From assembly GCA_964036295.1 (NCBI GenBank), contig OZ038466.1, positions 11,318,001 through 11,382,000 of the forward strand: a DNA stretch of 64,000 nt, read 5' to 3'. Every line of letters begins with the position of its first letter. The first letter of the stretch is position 1. Made by a program: the position numbers and the translations under genes. Positions 1-12,900 of this stretch are shown here, in pieces. This stretch comes from Plumapathes pennacea. Lineage: Eukaryota > Cnidaria > Anthozoa > Antipatharia > Myriopathidae. The notes under the pieces are model-generated. The model saw nothing but the letters and a program-made list of their open reading frames with translations. It was not told where the DNA came from and made no database searches.

Positions 1-638
1 TTGTGGCAATATTGATAATTTCGTGTTGTAGCTATAAAATGAAATCAAATTCCAAAAATATGTATTTTTTGGGTATTGTAACAAAACGTTTATTTCATTG
101 TAGAACAGTGCATTTGCTTGTAAAATGGAGCATAATTGCTTAATAAAGCATAAATATTATTAATGTGAAACAGTACCGTATTTAAATAAATGATCAGTTC
201 AGTCATCTCTCTCTCTCTCTCCTCGTATAGGGTTAATCGATAAGGTCAGGATTGTCTCTCTTCTGTAATGCGCCAACTTCGTTATTTTAAAAACTATGAG
301 AGACTCTCTGTGTTTCTGATGAGCTTAAACCCCAGGGCCCGGTTGTTCAAAGCTTGATTCGGCTAAAATACTGGGTCTTTTTTTTGTCAATTTTAAGCAT
401 GAAAATGAGAGGATTTGGCTACCAATACGACTTCCCATGTATTATTTGGGGCAAGGTTTTAAACTGATCTTTGATTAAAAAAAACCCCGAAGTTTGTTGG
501 TCAAGAGGTCAAGAAAAAGATGTGGGTTAGCTTATTGATCGAGTTTCGAACAACCAGGCTTGGGAGTCATTCCTAAAACGCATTCCTTTCTCTCCACAAA
601 GATCAACAATCAGAACAGAACTGAGTATCAAGTCTTAC
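1..638. other. Window edge, no exon recognised
   Basis: This stretch lies beyond the last SBNO exon that I could place, whose donor is at 637-638. The missing C-terminal exon or exons should lie downstream on the minus strand, here or past the window edge. I read both strands for the conserved SBNO C-terminal end and saw no convincing match. The sequence is AT-rich with a short CT run near 208-220. It is probably intron or 3' flank. Confidence 0.5.
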
Positions 639-744
639 GCGAGTCCCAGTCTGTCAGCATTTTTCATCATCACTGTCTCCAGAGTGGAAAGCAGTGGGAC
701 AATCCCGCCACATAACAAGTGCATCGGCGTCGTACGGCAGCCGA
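639..744 (-). CDS. sbno: SBNO last visible exon
   Basis: The exon follows a GTTTCTGTAG acceptor and encodes [20 protein letters not shown], then [15 protein letters not shown]. The C-R-T then LLCG pattern matches the C-terminal CRTYYVLCG block of SBNO. A GTAAGA donor follows after two bases of a codon. Reading through instead of splicing would hit TAA one codon later. The family normally continues for some tens of residues, so I treat this as a splice site. Confidence 0.75.
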
Positions 745-1433
745 CTACAGAAACAAAAGCAAAAACAAAAACAACAAAAACAAAAACAAAAACAAAAACG
801 CTTTTATCAAGAGGGTGAACTAAAACACTGCATGGATTCAGTTGACGGTTAGTTTTGAGAACCAGTGCTGGTCTGCAGCAGTGAATATTGCAATTAAATA
901 CTGTGGACTGCAACCTTGGATAAGCAGCGACGAAGGCACCGTAGAAATATCTTTTTTGGCCGTGCGATCACCATATTTTTGAGTCAATGGAACGACAGCA
1001 AATTCAAATGCAGTTTTCGTAGTTCGTGCCAGACTTGGGAAACTCGTTCTCAAATATAAGTTAGATTAATATATTGTCGATAATACAAACTGTACACAAG
1101 AAAAATAGGGCTTGCACATCATGTGAGATTTTACTGGCGACGAACGCTGACCAACGGTTCAAGTGACGTCAAAAATGTATTTCCACGGTGCCCACGAGTC
1201 ATGGGAGAGACGAAGACAATACGTTTGTCGAAAAAAAGGGCGCGACCACAAGAACACACAGAAAAGAGAAGAAAATTAGCAACAGTGTGGATCTGCTACA
1301 CCAGTCTACATCAATAATCAGTAAGGAACATACTGTCGCTTTACCTCGACAACTTGCTCCAGATTTACATTTAGGACCATGAATACAAGTCTCTTCGGTT
1401 CGTTCATATTGCGCCTTCCATCCTGATTCTGGC

Positions 1434-1468
<35 letters not shown>

Positions 1469-4400
1469 AACAAACAAGCAAGCAACAACAGTGTAAAACT
1501 CGCGAGTATCCTGTTGATAACACAAATGTACGGTTTTCAAAGTCGGAACTACAAATACGTTGAACCACTTCAATACTTTTACTGCCAACAATGAAACTGG
1601 TGACAATGAGAGTGGTGTTACCACTCCCATGAAAGCTCTAAATGAGTACATTCTGGTGTTTACGTTGTTCTGTTGGCAATGGAATTTGGTAGGCACAGTA
1701 AAGGATTAACAAAGCCCTTCGCCTCTAGTAAAGCAAACACAATAGCTGAACAAATCCCTGTAGTGGGAATACTAATGTCGTTCAAGCAACGTGCAATAAC
1801 AACACTCACCTGCTTCTTCAGCCTTTACTTTCGTGTACTTGTGTAGCAGATCACTCTTGCTTTCTTCAAACGGCGACAAACCTGTGTTTGGCCTAAACAA
1901 AGCAAAACAACATTCAGCCGAGAGTCAATTATCCTAAATTCTCGGCACCGATTGACTCAGTAGTAAACTCATAGGGAAGCTATCACGCTGAGGTACAAGC
2001 TGTGATTAGTTAAATTGACAGAGATTTTTAAAACATGAGCACTGAAACAACTAAACTGCTTCACAGTGTGGAAAAAAGAATTGAAACTCGTATGTAACTG
2101 ATAACGCGGTAGTAAAAATGCAGCCCTTCAACCATTTCGCTGGGGATTGTGACATCGCGAAAATACGTTCTTGACGTCACTTCCGTTGGTCAGCGTTCGT
2201 CGCCATAGCTATCTCACTTCTCATAATTTGAGTTAAAATTTCACATCGTGTGCAAGCCTCGTTTTTCTTGTGCACAACTTATGTTATAGAAAATGCATTA
2301 AACTAACTCATAGTTGAGTATCGAGTCCAAGTATGGAGTTTCTTGGCGAAGTCTTGAAGTTTTACGAACTAGCATTACATTTAACTACTTTTAACTACAA
2401 AATCTGCACCTGAATCAACGATTTTGTGCAATAACCGCTGACTCAAAAGCAAGGTGACCGCATGGCCGAGAAAAGTATTTCCGCGGTGTCGGGGATTGTG
2501 GGTTTGTCTCTCGCTACAGTACGTGAGCTGATGTACCTGATAATGTTGAACAAATGGGTGGACATCTCCTTGCGTATGGCCAGTAGATGCAGCCGCCTCC
2601 TGCCCTGTTGTTCTCTCTTGGAGATATAAAACCCGTCCAGCTCGTGGTGACCAGACTCCTCGCTTCGCTTCACAGCCGCTTCCCAGCTCACACCGCGGTC
2701 CACACTTAATTCAATAAGCCTGCGAAAATACGTTCAGTGACGTCGCTTTTATTGGATGTTACTGACACGGGGAATGGGGAATGAGATCAAAGAAGCCAAT
2801 AGAGTTAAATTTCGGAGGGTTAGGTTTAGCGTTAGTTTCAAAACAACTAATCCTAACCACATCCTAACCCGAACCCTACGCGACTTAACTCTGTCGGCTT
2901 CTTTGACCCCATTCCCTATTCCCCGCTGTAGTAACATCCCATTTCTATTGAATGTTGTCTGTGGCCTGTTTCAAAACGAGGCGTGGTGCAAAACCCTTCT
3001 CGTAACTTGAATTGCATGAAAAAAAAAAAAAAAAAAACATGCGAGTGAAACTATATTTTCATAAGAAAGGCCTTCAGTTTTACCAGCTCTCGTTTGAAAA
3101 CGAGAGAAAGGCATCCCGGAAATGGACTAATCTCTGAAAATACGGTGACAGATTTTCCGTAGAACAGTTCGCAAAACCTCTTCACTTTTAGCCAATTAAC
3201 CCTTACTTTGTGGTCATGAGCCCGCGATTGATATTAGTAAACACAGGTTTGGGTTGACCAATCATAGTGATGGATGATCCACTGACGTCAGTGACTCCCT
3301 CACTGAACCTGCCAAAAGAGAGAAAAAGAGATGATCAGTGACTTCATCTGCTGTGGCCGCAACAACATTACTTCTTTTCATCTTACAAAGTGTGGATAAT
3401 TAATTGCAAAGTGAATTTCAACAACAGATCAACTCCTCTATTTGATACACCAAAATTAAACCATAACGTAGACACTCTTACGGATGACTGTCGAAAGCAA
3501 CCGTGTGATTGCCTTAACCATTTCACTCCCAAGTTCAACATGCAAATTCTCCCAATCTTTTAAGAGGAAAATGTATGAGTGATGTAGTGAGAATTTATAG
3601 TTTAATCAGCTATAATCTAAGCAAGGTATCAAAAGCCAAGTTATCCTTACTATATGATATATTTCTGGTGAGAAACTGAAGGAGAAAATGGAAGCTGATA
3701 ATTCTTGAGAGTAAAAGGGGTAATTTTGCGTTTGCTACCGTTTTGGATTGGTACAAACAAGTCTAGCAGCACTCTTGACCAATCAGGAACAAAAGCAAAA
3801 CCATCTGCTTACACAAGGAAGCAATTGGCGATGGTGTTTCCTCACACTGCTGTTGGCCTCTTAATATCCAAAGTAAAACCAACCCAATGTTACTTTTGTC
3901 TTCTGGTTGGTTGAACGTATTTCCTTATAAACAGCTTTTGTAATTGGCGCTGTAAATACTTTGGTTTTCAACAGTCAAATGAAAAATGCTCTGACCAGAA
4001 GTGTTTCAAAATGAGCTCGTTTCTCGTCTTTGCTTCAGTCAAATTTCGTTCAGTTGTTATTATTAGACATGGTTTATGTGTCCGTTCTATGATTTCATTA
4101 AACTGCACCAAGTTTGCATTATGTTTGTCCAGATTCCTCGTAAAAGGCTAGAATATTAACAACTTCATTGACCTATATGGACAGCAGCTATCTCACCTTC
4201 CCTCTCGCTTAGCAGCTTCAGTCGCCGCCAGGAGACACTCCGTAAAATACGCAAATATCTGCAAGATAACAGTTCAAAAGAAGTTATTATCGGCAGAAGC
4301 GTCACTCACGATGTGAAAGAGTCAAATTGTAAACCTCTAAGGTTAAAATAGCAAAAACACTTCGTTAAAACAGCAAAAACACTTCCTTCTTTGTTACACG

Positions 4401-6554
4401 AAGCATCCAGGACCACAATCTCGATTAGTCTTCTACGTCAAAAAACGACTGCAAGGTGCCACATTAATTCCTCGTTATCTCGAGCAACGCAAGCACAAGA
4501 TTCCTTATTTCACAGTGAAATCAGGCTCAACGCAAGCCCAAGTACAAGGATCAAAAATGTTTTCCTTTTCCTTGTACTTATACGTGTGCTTGTGCTTGCG
4601 TTGCTTGAGAAAACCATTACTCACTAAAACAGACCGAAAGATTTCTCGTGTATACCTACCAGGTTCTGCCTTTCAACGCTTAGTCCAAGAATTCGGTTCA
4701 GGAATCTCGAAATGTCACGGGCATCTTTGTCTTTAATGATGTAAGATAAATCAGTTATTCCCATTGACACCAGACATTCCTGTTGCATGCAGAGATAACG
4801 AAAGTTAGCAAAGCTGTATTGCCTTAGAGCCCGGTCGCACTGGAAAGTTTAGTCGAAAATAACTCAGCATCGAGAACCATACGAGGGCTTCTTTAATGTT
4901 TGCTAGCAGCTTGCTAACATATATTTCTGGTGACAAGCACTGTTTGCACTTCAAATGATGCCAATGTCAATAATATTGTATAGTTAAAATTGCGAGTGCG
5001 ACCGGAACCTTATACAGAACATGCCACACCAGATACCATGTTACTCCACGCTACTCCAGTATACTACTACAGCATTGTGTGCATAAAAGAGAGAGTCCAC
5101 GAAAAGTATAGACTGACCTTCATAATATTGTTGAATTCTATAAATTCATACTTCTCGGGGATTTGTGCGCAGGTCATAATCTTGGATACAGTTACACCGG
5201 GATAAATGCAATTCTGTGGAATATAAAGATTCGAATAAAAACCCGAGAAAGGACACTGTAAGAGTAGCTGCATGAAAGGTGACTTTTCCAAACAGGTTAA
5301 TAGCTTTATGTCTCTTTAATTGTCTCTCGTCTGCCGAGCCATCATCCTTCCGTGTTTGGTCGACTTTCTTATTTGTACACAAACAAATCTAACTCTTCAT
5401 TTTAATGTCAGCAAATTGTAACTTGAGGTCGACATTGAAGCGCCAAACAGTTGTGCCGAGCATGCTTAAACCAAACTTCACAGCCACTGAGATTAATAGG
5501 AGCTTAATTGGGCTAAAAATGTTATAAGCACTTTTTCACGAAATGACTGCATATATTCCAATTTAAAAGACCTAATAATCATAGACGTATGATTATTAAT
5601 TTAAAAAGTGCAGCAAGAGAGCTAGACGGCATTGACTCAAAAAATAGGACACAAAGTCAACTTTACAGCGTGCAATTATGCCAATTTCTGACCAATGCTA
5701 GAGAACGTCTGTCACCTTACTACCATCTTATATGGCATTTATAAACCCTCAGACAAAAATAAGCTTAAACGAATTCAGAAACGTGCGCTTAGGGCGGTCT
5801 ACAGGTCTAAGACTGACACTTAGCAGGAGCTTCTAAGCCGTGCTAAATTACCTAGCCTTAATTAATAATTAATAATTTGCCTTTATTGTTTTATGATTTG
5901 TACATATTTGAAATTAATAGCCAAAGCGAGAGGCTTATATTGCATAGGCTGGAGGAAAGTCTATAGTGAAAAAAAAAAATACTGCTGTAGGACATTGGGA
6001 ATGGTGGCAAATCAATATAAGACAATAAAATTAGACTTAAGGAAGTGTAACTGACAAATCTAGACTTATAATAGACGTCTTCAAGATATCACTACGCTTA
6101 TGTTTAAAGTAAAGCATGGTTTAGTACCTGAAAGTATAACGGAGGTTTTCAAACCCAAATGCACTGACTATGTGTTTAGAAATTGGGACTTTGACCTCCA
6201 CGATTTGAAACTGTTACCTACGGAAAACATTCTATGCGATATCTGGGACCATTTTAATGGTCCAAACTCAGCAGTACGGACAGAGATATATCCAGCTTAA
6301 ATAGTTTTAAGATAAACATACGTAAGAGGGGTCTTTCTAGTCTCATAGAGAACAACTGTAGTTGCTGTGCACTTTGTAGTGCATAATAGGCTAGTATCAA
6401 GTTCTAATCGGATAATTTTATATCCGACCAGTTTAGTTAGAATTTAGGTACAATAAATTGTATTGCTGTATACATTACTATCTATTAGTTATTATTATTA
6501 TTATCATTATTATTATTATCATTATTATTATCGTTATTATTATTATCATTATTA

Positions 6555-6615
<61 letters not shown>

Positions 6616-6650
6616 CATTATTATTATCGTTATTATTATTATCATTATTA

Positions 6651-6730
<80 letters not shown>

Positions 6731-9700
6731 TAAATCTTCCACCTCGCTTCGCCATGTGATGATCTTGGAGTTGAGAAGTACAAAACTCCAGCGCGCTGTT
6801 CATATCATGTGACGTCATACGCATTTCAACTTGGCAGAAAGCTTGTCACACTTTCGCGGTAAAATTATCTGTTTTCGCGTCCAAAAAAAGGACAAAAATA
6901 TACGTTTCAAAGCCGTAAAAAGGGGGATTACAGATCTTTTATATACTGAGCTACATGTTGACAGTTAATTAGGAAGTTCTTGATTTTCGTTTCAGTAGCA
7001 CTTTAAAAGCGCCAAAGCACAACCACTGGAATTTTAAGGGAGAAGAGGGAGGTGTGTGTAGTTACCGTGGTGATTGCCTGGTACATGTTCTTCAGCGCTG
7101 ACCGCCCGTACGGAGTGTCAAAGTTGAACTCCGTCAGGTCTGCTCCAGTGGCTGCGCGGCGGTCGCCTTTAGTAAGCGCACCTGTAAGCAAGAGCACGTG
7201 TTAACAAGAGCACGTGTTAACCTGAGACTGGTCAACTTCCATTTCCTGATTCATTTTCTCACCAGACATGTATCATGCAGCAAGGACAAGTTGGCATTTG
7301 CTAGAACCGTGGACAAAACATGTTGAGACATTCCAAGTCAGTGAATCGCTTCTTTTCTCACTTAATCTCCCCTTTCCTCTTTTCAAAGTTGAACCTTGAC
7401 TGCAAGCTGTCCACAGAGGTCGACATGTCATTCCTTGCAACATTGAATGGGAAGAGGTGAGGAAGGGATTGGAGCAGATAGTCTCAACATTTGTCCGAGA
7501 TTGGGGATAGCCTGCTCAACTGAAAGTTGCTTAAATGATCAATTCTCGCTACAACCTCGCATGCTTTATGATTAGGAAAATTGCAGTATGAGCTCAGCCC
7601 TGAAAGGTTTGAATGAATCTTGCAATAAAAAATATCAAAATATCTACGAGGGTAATCGTGCAGAAACTGGGGAGAAAACCTTAATGTACGAGTGACAATG
7701 TGTTCCTATATTTTTTAGCCTTTCACTGCCAAAAAGGAAATTTCGAGCCAAAAAACTAAAGGAATACTCCCTCAAGGTTTCACCTATTAAAAGGAAAGTT
7801 CTCGATGAGCACATTCTAATAAAAGTGTTCACGTTGTTGATGAGCGGACTTCATGAGCGTTTTTTTTAGCTAAGCTTGGGATGGACCCCTGCACATATGC
7901 TGACTCCGAAACGGGGCGCACCAACAGGCAACATTGAATACCTAATGACTGAAGTCTTCGAGCTACCGCTGCCGCAAATCTCCTCTCCCCGCCAAGGTTG
8001 GTGGTAACGAGTTTGTAAATTGGACCACTGAAACCAAGCAGAACCAAACGACATTAAGTCCTTGTAAGTTATCAAAGCGAACAAAACGACAAAAAGGAGC
8101 ACGTGACCCTGCCCACCTGCTCTGATTGGAGCGATGTGAGCGCCCCAGCTGTTGCACAGCTTTATCTGCGCTCCATGGCAACTCCATAGTCACGTGAGCA
8201 CGTTGTCTCTGATTGGCCACTCGCAGATCAGAGTGCAAGGAAATCCCTGTGGGTACAGAGCTTTTAATGTTTCACTCCTGAAAGTGATCAACTTCAATCC
8301 CCCCCCGCCAGTCTCAGCCTCATAAATGCATGTATACCATACGGTTTGGAGAACTTCGCATTTGATAGCTTTGCTTAGAGGAAGGCTGATTAAACTATGT
8401 TGGGGAAATGTGTATTTTGAACGCATGAGGATACAAAAGAGAAACTACCAATCCTGGCCAAAAGTCGTGGGACACTTAGCCTTTTATCTAAAAATTATGA
8501 CACTTTCCCTCTTCCCGCCCCCTCCCCCCTTGCAATGTTGAATGAATGTGCTCAAAGTGCAATCCCTTTAAGCAACAGGGAGGGGGGAGGACTAAGTTTC
8601 GGAAAGAGGAGCCGCTTTCGTTGTTCAACAAGGAGTGGTGGTGAAAACAGCATTTTTTTCAGTGTCCCACATACTTTTGGCCAGGATTGTAGTTGAGTGT
8701 AGAACAGTTTTGAAATGACGAAGCTCTGCTGAACTTCTTGTCAGTTATCCAGGTCGACATGGCGATAATAATGGTGATAACGACGTTAACAACGACGGTG
8801 ATGAATTATTGTCATAACCTTGTCGACTCCATAGCTCAGAATTTAATAAGTGAATCAGATGATTCCCTCACCTGTGCTCGCAGCATCTGAAATAATTGCT
8901 ATAAACTTCTGGCCACTCATAAAGCTGTTCCTCTACAAAACAAGAATAAGATACACTATTCTTACAAACCAGAAAACAAATCACGTGCTGAACCAAATTA
9001 GTGTATAATAACACGTGTACAGAGAACTACACGAACCACCACAACCGTAGAGAAAACAAACGTGATATATACAGTGCACCAGTACCACCCCCCCCCCCCC
9101 CCCCCGAAAAAGAAAGAAAAAAAAACATTACTTGAAGAGAGTAGTTCAGTCTAAATATATCTATAGGGGCCCTGTAAAAACCTCCAGACGTTCAGTATCA
9201 TGGAATATATCAATGTGAGCTTGAAGTGCAGGTGTAAGCTGAACGCCATAAAATCGGCCGGCTTTGCTCCGCGGCAAAACCAAGAAATGCAATAATTATT
9301 ATTACTATTGTTCCTCTAAGGGCAAAAACGGCAGCCAACACATGCGGCTATAAACATAACAACACCAACCTTAAACAAACTGGTGCATCAACTGTGTGTC
9401 GATGAGGGTAATGGAACGCCGTGAAAGAGACAATAGCTGACGTTTCGAGCGCTAGCCCTTCGTCAGAGCGAATGGCCTAGTCAACCTAGTTCTCTTAAGA
9501 GCTGGCATTACACAGCACCAACCTTACATTGATACGTGTTACGTTTCAATGCTGCACCAACGCAGATTAAAACTACCGTAATGATTCTAATAAGCGCGAT
9601 TGCTGCCCCTCATTGTCTCAAGGTTGACTTTCTATAAAAATGATCACACACGCGCGCGCAAACATCAGGAACCCACGCACTGTCTCATTCGTTTCTGTTG

Positions 9701-9902
9701 ACCAACCTCTTGCACGTTCAGCCCTTCAACGCTGCTGTTGTCTGATTCCCGAGTCTCGTAGTGCGGCTCCTGTTGCTTGTCGGATCTCACCACGCGACCG
9801 CGCCTGCCTGTCATCTCCGCCACTCGCCCCGGGCCTCCTAGATGGTCTATAATCTGGTCCAAAGGGCTGTACAAACACAAACAACAAACAACAAACAACA
9901 AA

Positions 9903-9934
<32 letters not shown>

Positions 9935-12900
9935 TGACTGCACTGTTAAAACGTGTCAGATATGAAGAGTTTGAAAGTGTCAGTTGCCCAGTGAGTTCTG
10001 TTGCTGACAATGTACTGACAGAAAGGTTCGATATGAGACTTATCAGTTGTGCTAGTGTTGGCAATATGAACACCTGTTGACACTGCTACTTACCTGACAG
10101 GCAGACCAATTTTCTTCACAAAACTTAGAAGTAGCGTCTTGGCTTGAGCGCTCCACTTGTCTTCAATAACCTCACCGTTCTAAAAAGAGAAGTACGAGAC
10201 ATAAGATAAGTATTGATAATTGATAATTGATAATATAGACCTTGTATACTGAATTTAAGGTGGCTCCATAGGGTATTGCAACATGCGCGTTTGTGAAACA
10301 TTTCGGAGATATATCCGTTTAGCTGTTTGCACATCAAGGTATGTCTTCTTGACATCAAGGGTTGGTTTTGCACAGCTCGTTTTCACGCGCAAGGACACTA
10401 CGGCTAACGCATGCGCATTTGCCGATTCATTATTTTGCATTTGAGGCGCAATACGCACGTAAACTATCAAGTTTCTCTCTGCTTTTTTCTCAGATTTCCT
10501 TCGGTGAATGTGTCTTAAATTTTGCGGGCAAACGAAGATTATATCCGGTCTTGTCATATTTGATTTTAATGGAAATTCATGGAGGATTCATGGAATTTCA
10601 CAGTTATGTTTATCAATTCCTAAACAGACTGAAAGTTTTAGAAAATTTCACCAAAGAAAATTTCAGAAAATAGAGCAGAAAGTTTGAAAATGGGGCAAAA
10701 GACCTATATTTCAAGGAAGTATTGTTTCCATAGAAACCACACTAGAGTGACAAAATTAAAACGTATACGCAACAAATCTTTCGAAACATCCACCCTGTAA
10801 ATTTGATTAACAAAGAATATAATGAAATCAAAATATGACAGTTTTAGTGTCATAAACTAATTAAGAACACGTGCAGCGAAAAATCATATGGAGCCACCTT
10901 GAGCGAACTTATCCATATGTAAGGTGCAGCAAATACATGAAAGCCAGACTTGGTAGGCCAGACTGTCTTTCTCGATACAAAATGAAACAGCTGTAACGTT
11001 GCAGACTTTTAACTTACGACACTCAAATATTTCCAGATTTCTAATTTGGTGTGTGCTTTCAATGTATTCTTGTACTGATGAGGCAATGCTCTACAAACAG
11101 AGGACACGCCTTTATGAGTACGGTCTATTGATAAGTGCATCTCAAGTAATAAATTTGCTAAAATCTCAATACAGTCAAATCCCTCTTAACGGACACCTCT
11201 CTAAGACGGACACCTGATAGGAGCTGTCCCTGCCATTTTTTTAGTCAATTGCTTTGACTGAACTCTCTATAAGACAGACACCTCCCTAAACGGACAGTTG
11301 GAGCTAGTTCCGAGGGTGTCTGTCGGCTCAGAGGGAGTTGACTATAATGCAAAACTGCAGCGTTGTTCGATAAATTGGACGAGCAAAGTTGTCTTTGACT
11401 TAGAAATACAGTACTACAAACGTAAAGACAAGGCTGCGATATGTCCAGTTGAGCACTTGATTACTGGTAGCACTTACTTCTAGTGAGAATGTGAGACATT
11501 CATAAAGACTTACTGCTTTCTCGATAGTGGTGGGGAAGTACTGTGTAACAAAGCGGACCATTATCTCTTCCGTAAGCGATATAAACCTCGATACTGTTCC
11601 ACCACAACGAGCGAGTTCGCTTTCAAGACTTGCCTGGGAGTGAAAAGGAAGGCAAACGTGAAAACGTTACAGTATTTATAGATAAACACCCACCTGAAGC
11701 AAAATATAAGTCCCATAACAAGGGGTGGCGAATGGTAAATTCGAGAATCGCCGAAACGCCGAGACCCTTGTTTAAAAATCCGAGAACGAGACTTTAACCA
11801 TTCCAAGACACCGAGACGGAAAGAAACCAAAAACGAGACTCCGAGACTCATCAAGGCTGCCGATATTCCGAGATCGGACCAAAACTTTCCGAGACCCACG
11901 ATCTTCAAGGTACCATTCGCCACCCTTTTAACACAGTGTGGAGGTACTCGTGTATGGCCTTAGCCTGAGAAAACAGACGTCTCTCATCGCGCGCTCGATC
12001 CAACCGAACACACTGTGTGTTCGGTTTGGATCGAGCGCGCGACGAGAGACGTCTGTTTTCTCAGGCTAGTATGGCCTTGAAACCTTTCATTGTTATGTTT
12101 CTCTGGGAAAATTTTAAAACTTGAAACTACAGCGAACAAACATCCGCTCGATATCATCGTGATCGCTATCAGAATGTACTCACGAGTACTGCAGTTACAC
12201 CTCGAGGTGTCATTTGACAGGGGAAGTAAAATGGGGATGAAATGCCTCTTTTACAAAACAGTAAGATAATAATAGCAAAACGAAAGCTTTTCATATAACA
12301 CACATCGCCTCGACACGGGTAAACAAGGTACCGTGCTAACTTTTGTGGGTGCCATGCTATTTTTAACGCATTATATATAGGGTTCTAGAGTACTCCGTCA
12401 CATACCTCTCCTGTAGTTTGCAGTCCAATAACCACGCAGAGGCCGGAGTCCAATGCTTCCTTGGCTTCTTTCACAATCGCTGGCACCTTCATGCTCATGC
12501 TGACAACGAAAACGCCAAACTATCTCTTTGTTCTAACTGAGAGCTACACCAACGCAACAACGTTGTTGTACAGTGTTAAGGTGTTGTCTAATACACCCCC
12601 ATCTGAGTTCGATAGACAAATAGGCAGTCGGATGGTGGTGATAGACAGACAAAGGAAATGCTAGACATATAGCCTAACGGAAGTCCATAGGACACGGCTG
12701 ATGGTCAGATGGAGTCAGATAAACCGAAGGGGATACAGCAAGCAAAAATATGCCATGTGTCATGCTTACAGGCCCCCAAAACGTTAACCGACGGTCAAAC
12801 TGAATTTCCGACTTGTCTGTCGGATTCAGGTGAGGTGCATTGGAAATGCTAGATATATAGCTGATGTCTCACCAGAGTTGTTTGAAGAACCTCTGGTGAC

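Noticed and set aside
1199-1696. 165-codon minus-strand frame overlapping an SBNO exon
   Set aside because: Only the 78-bp spliced exon (1345-1422) matches SBNO. The rest is intron with a CAA microsatellite read as poly-Leu.
6458-6759. Long poly-Ile, poly-Tyr and poly-Asn/Asp frames
   Set aside because: They are artefacts of the TTA microsatellite.
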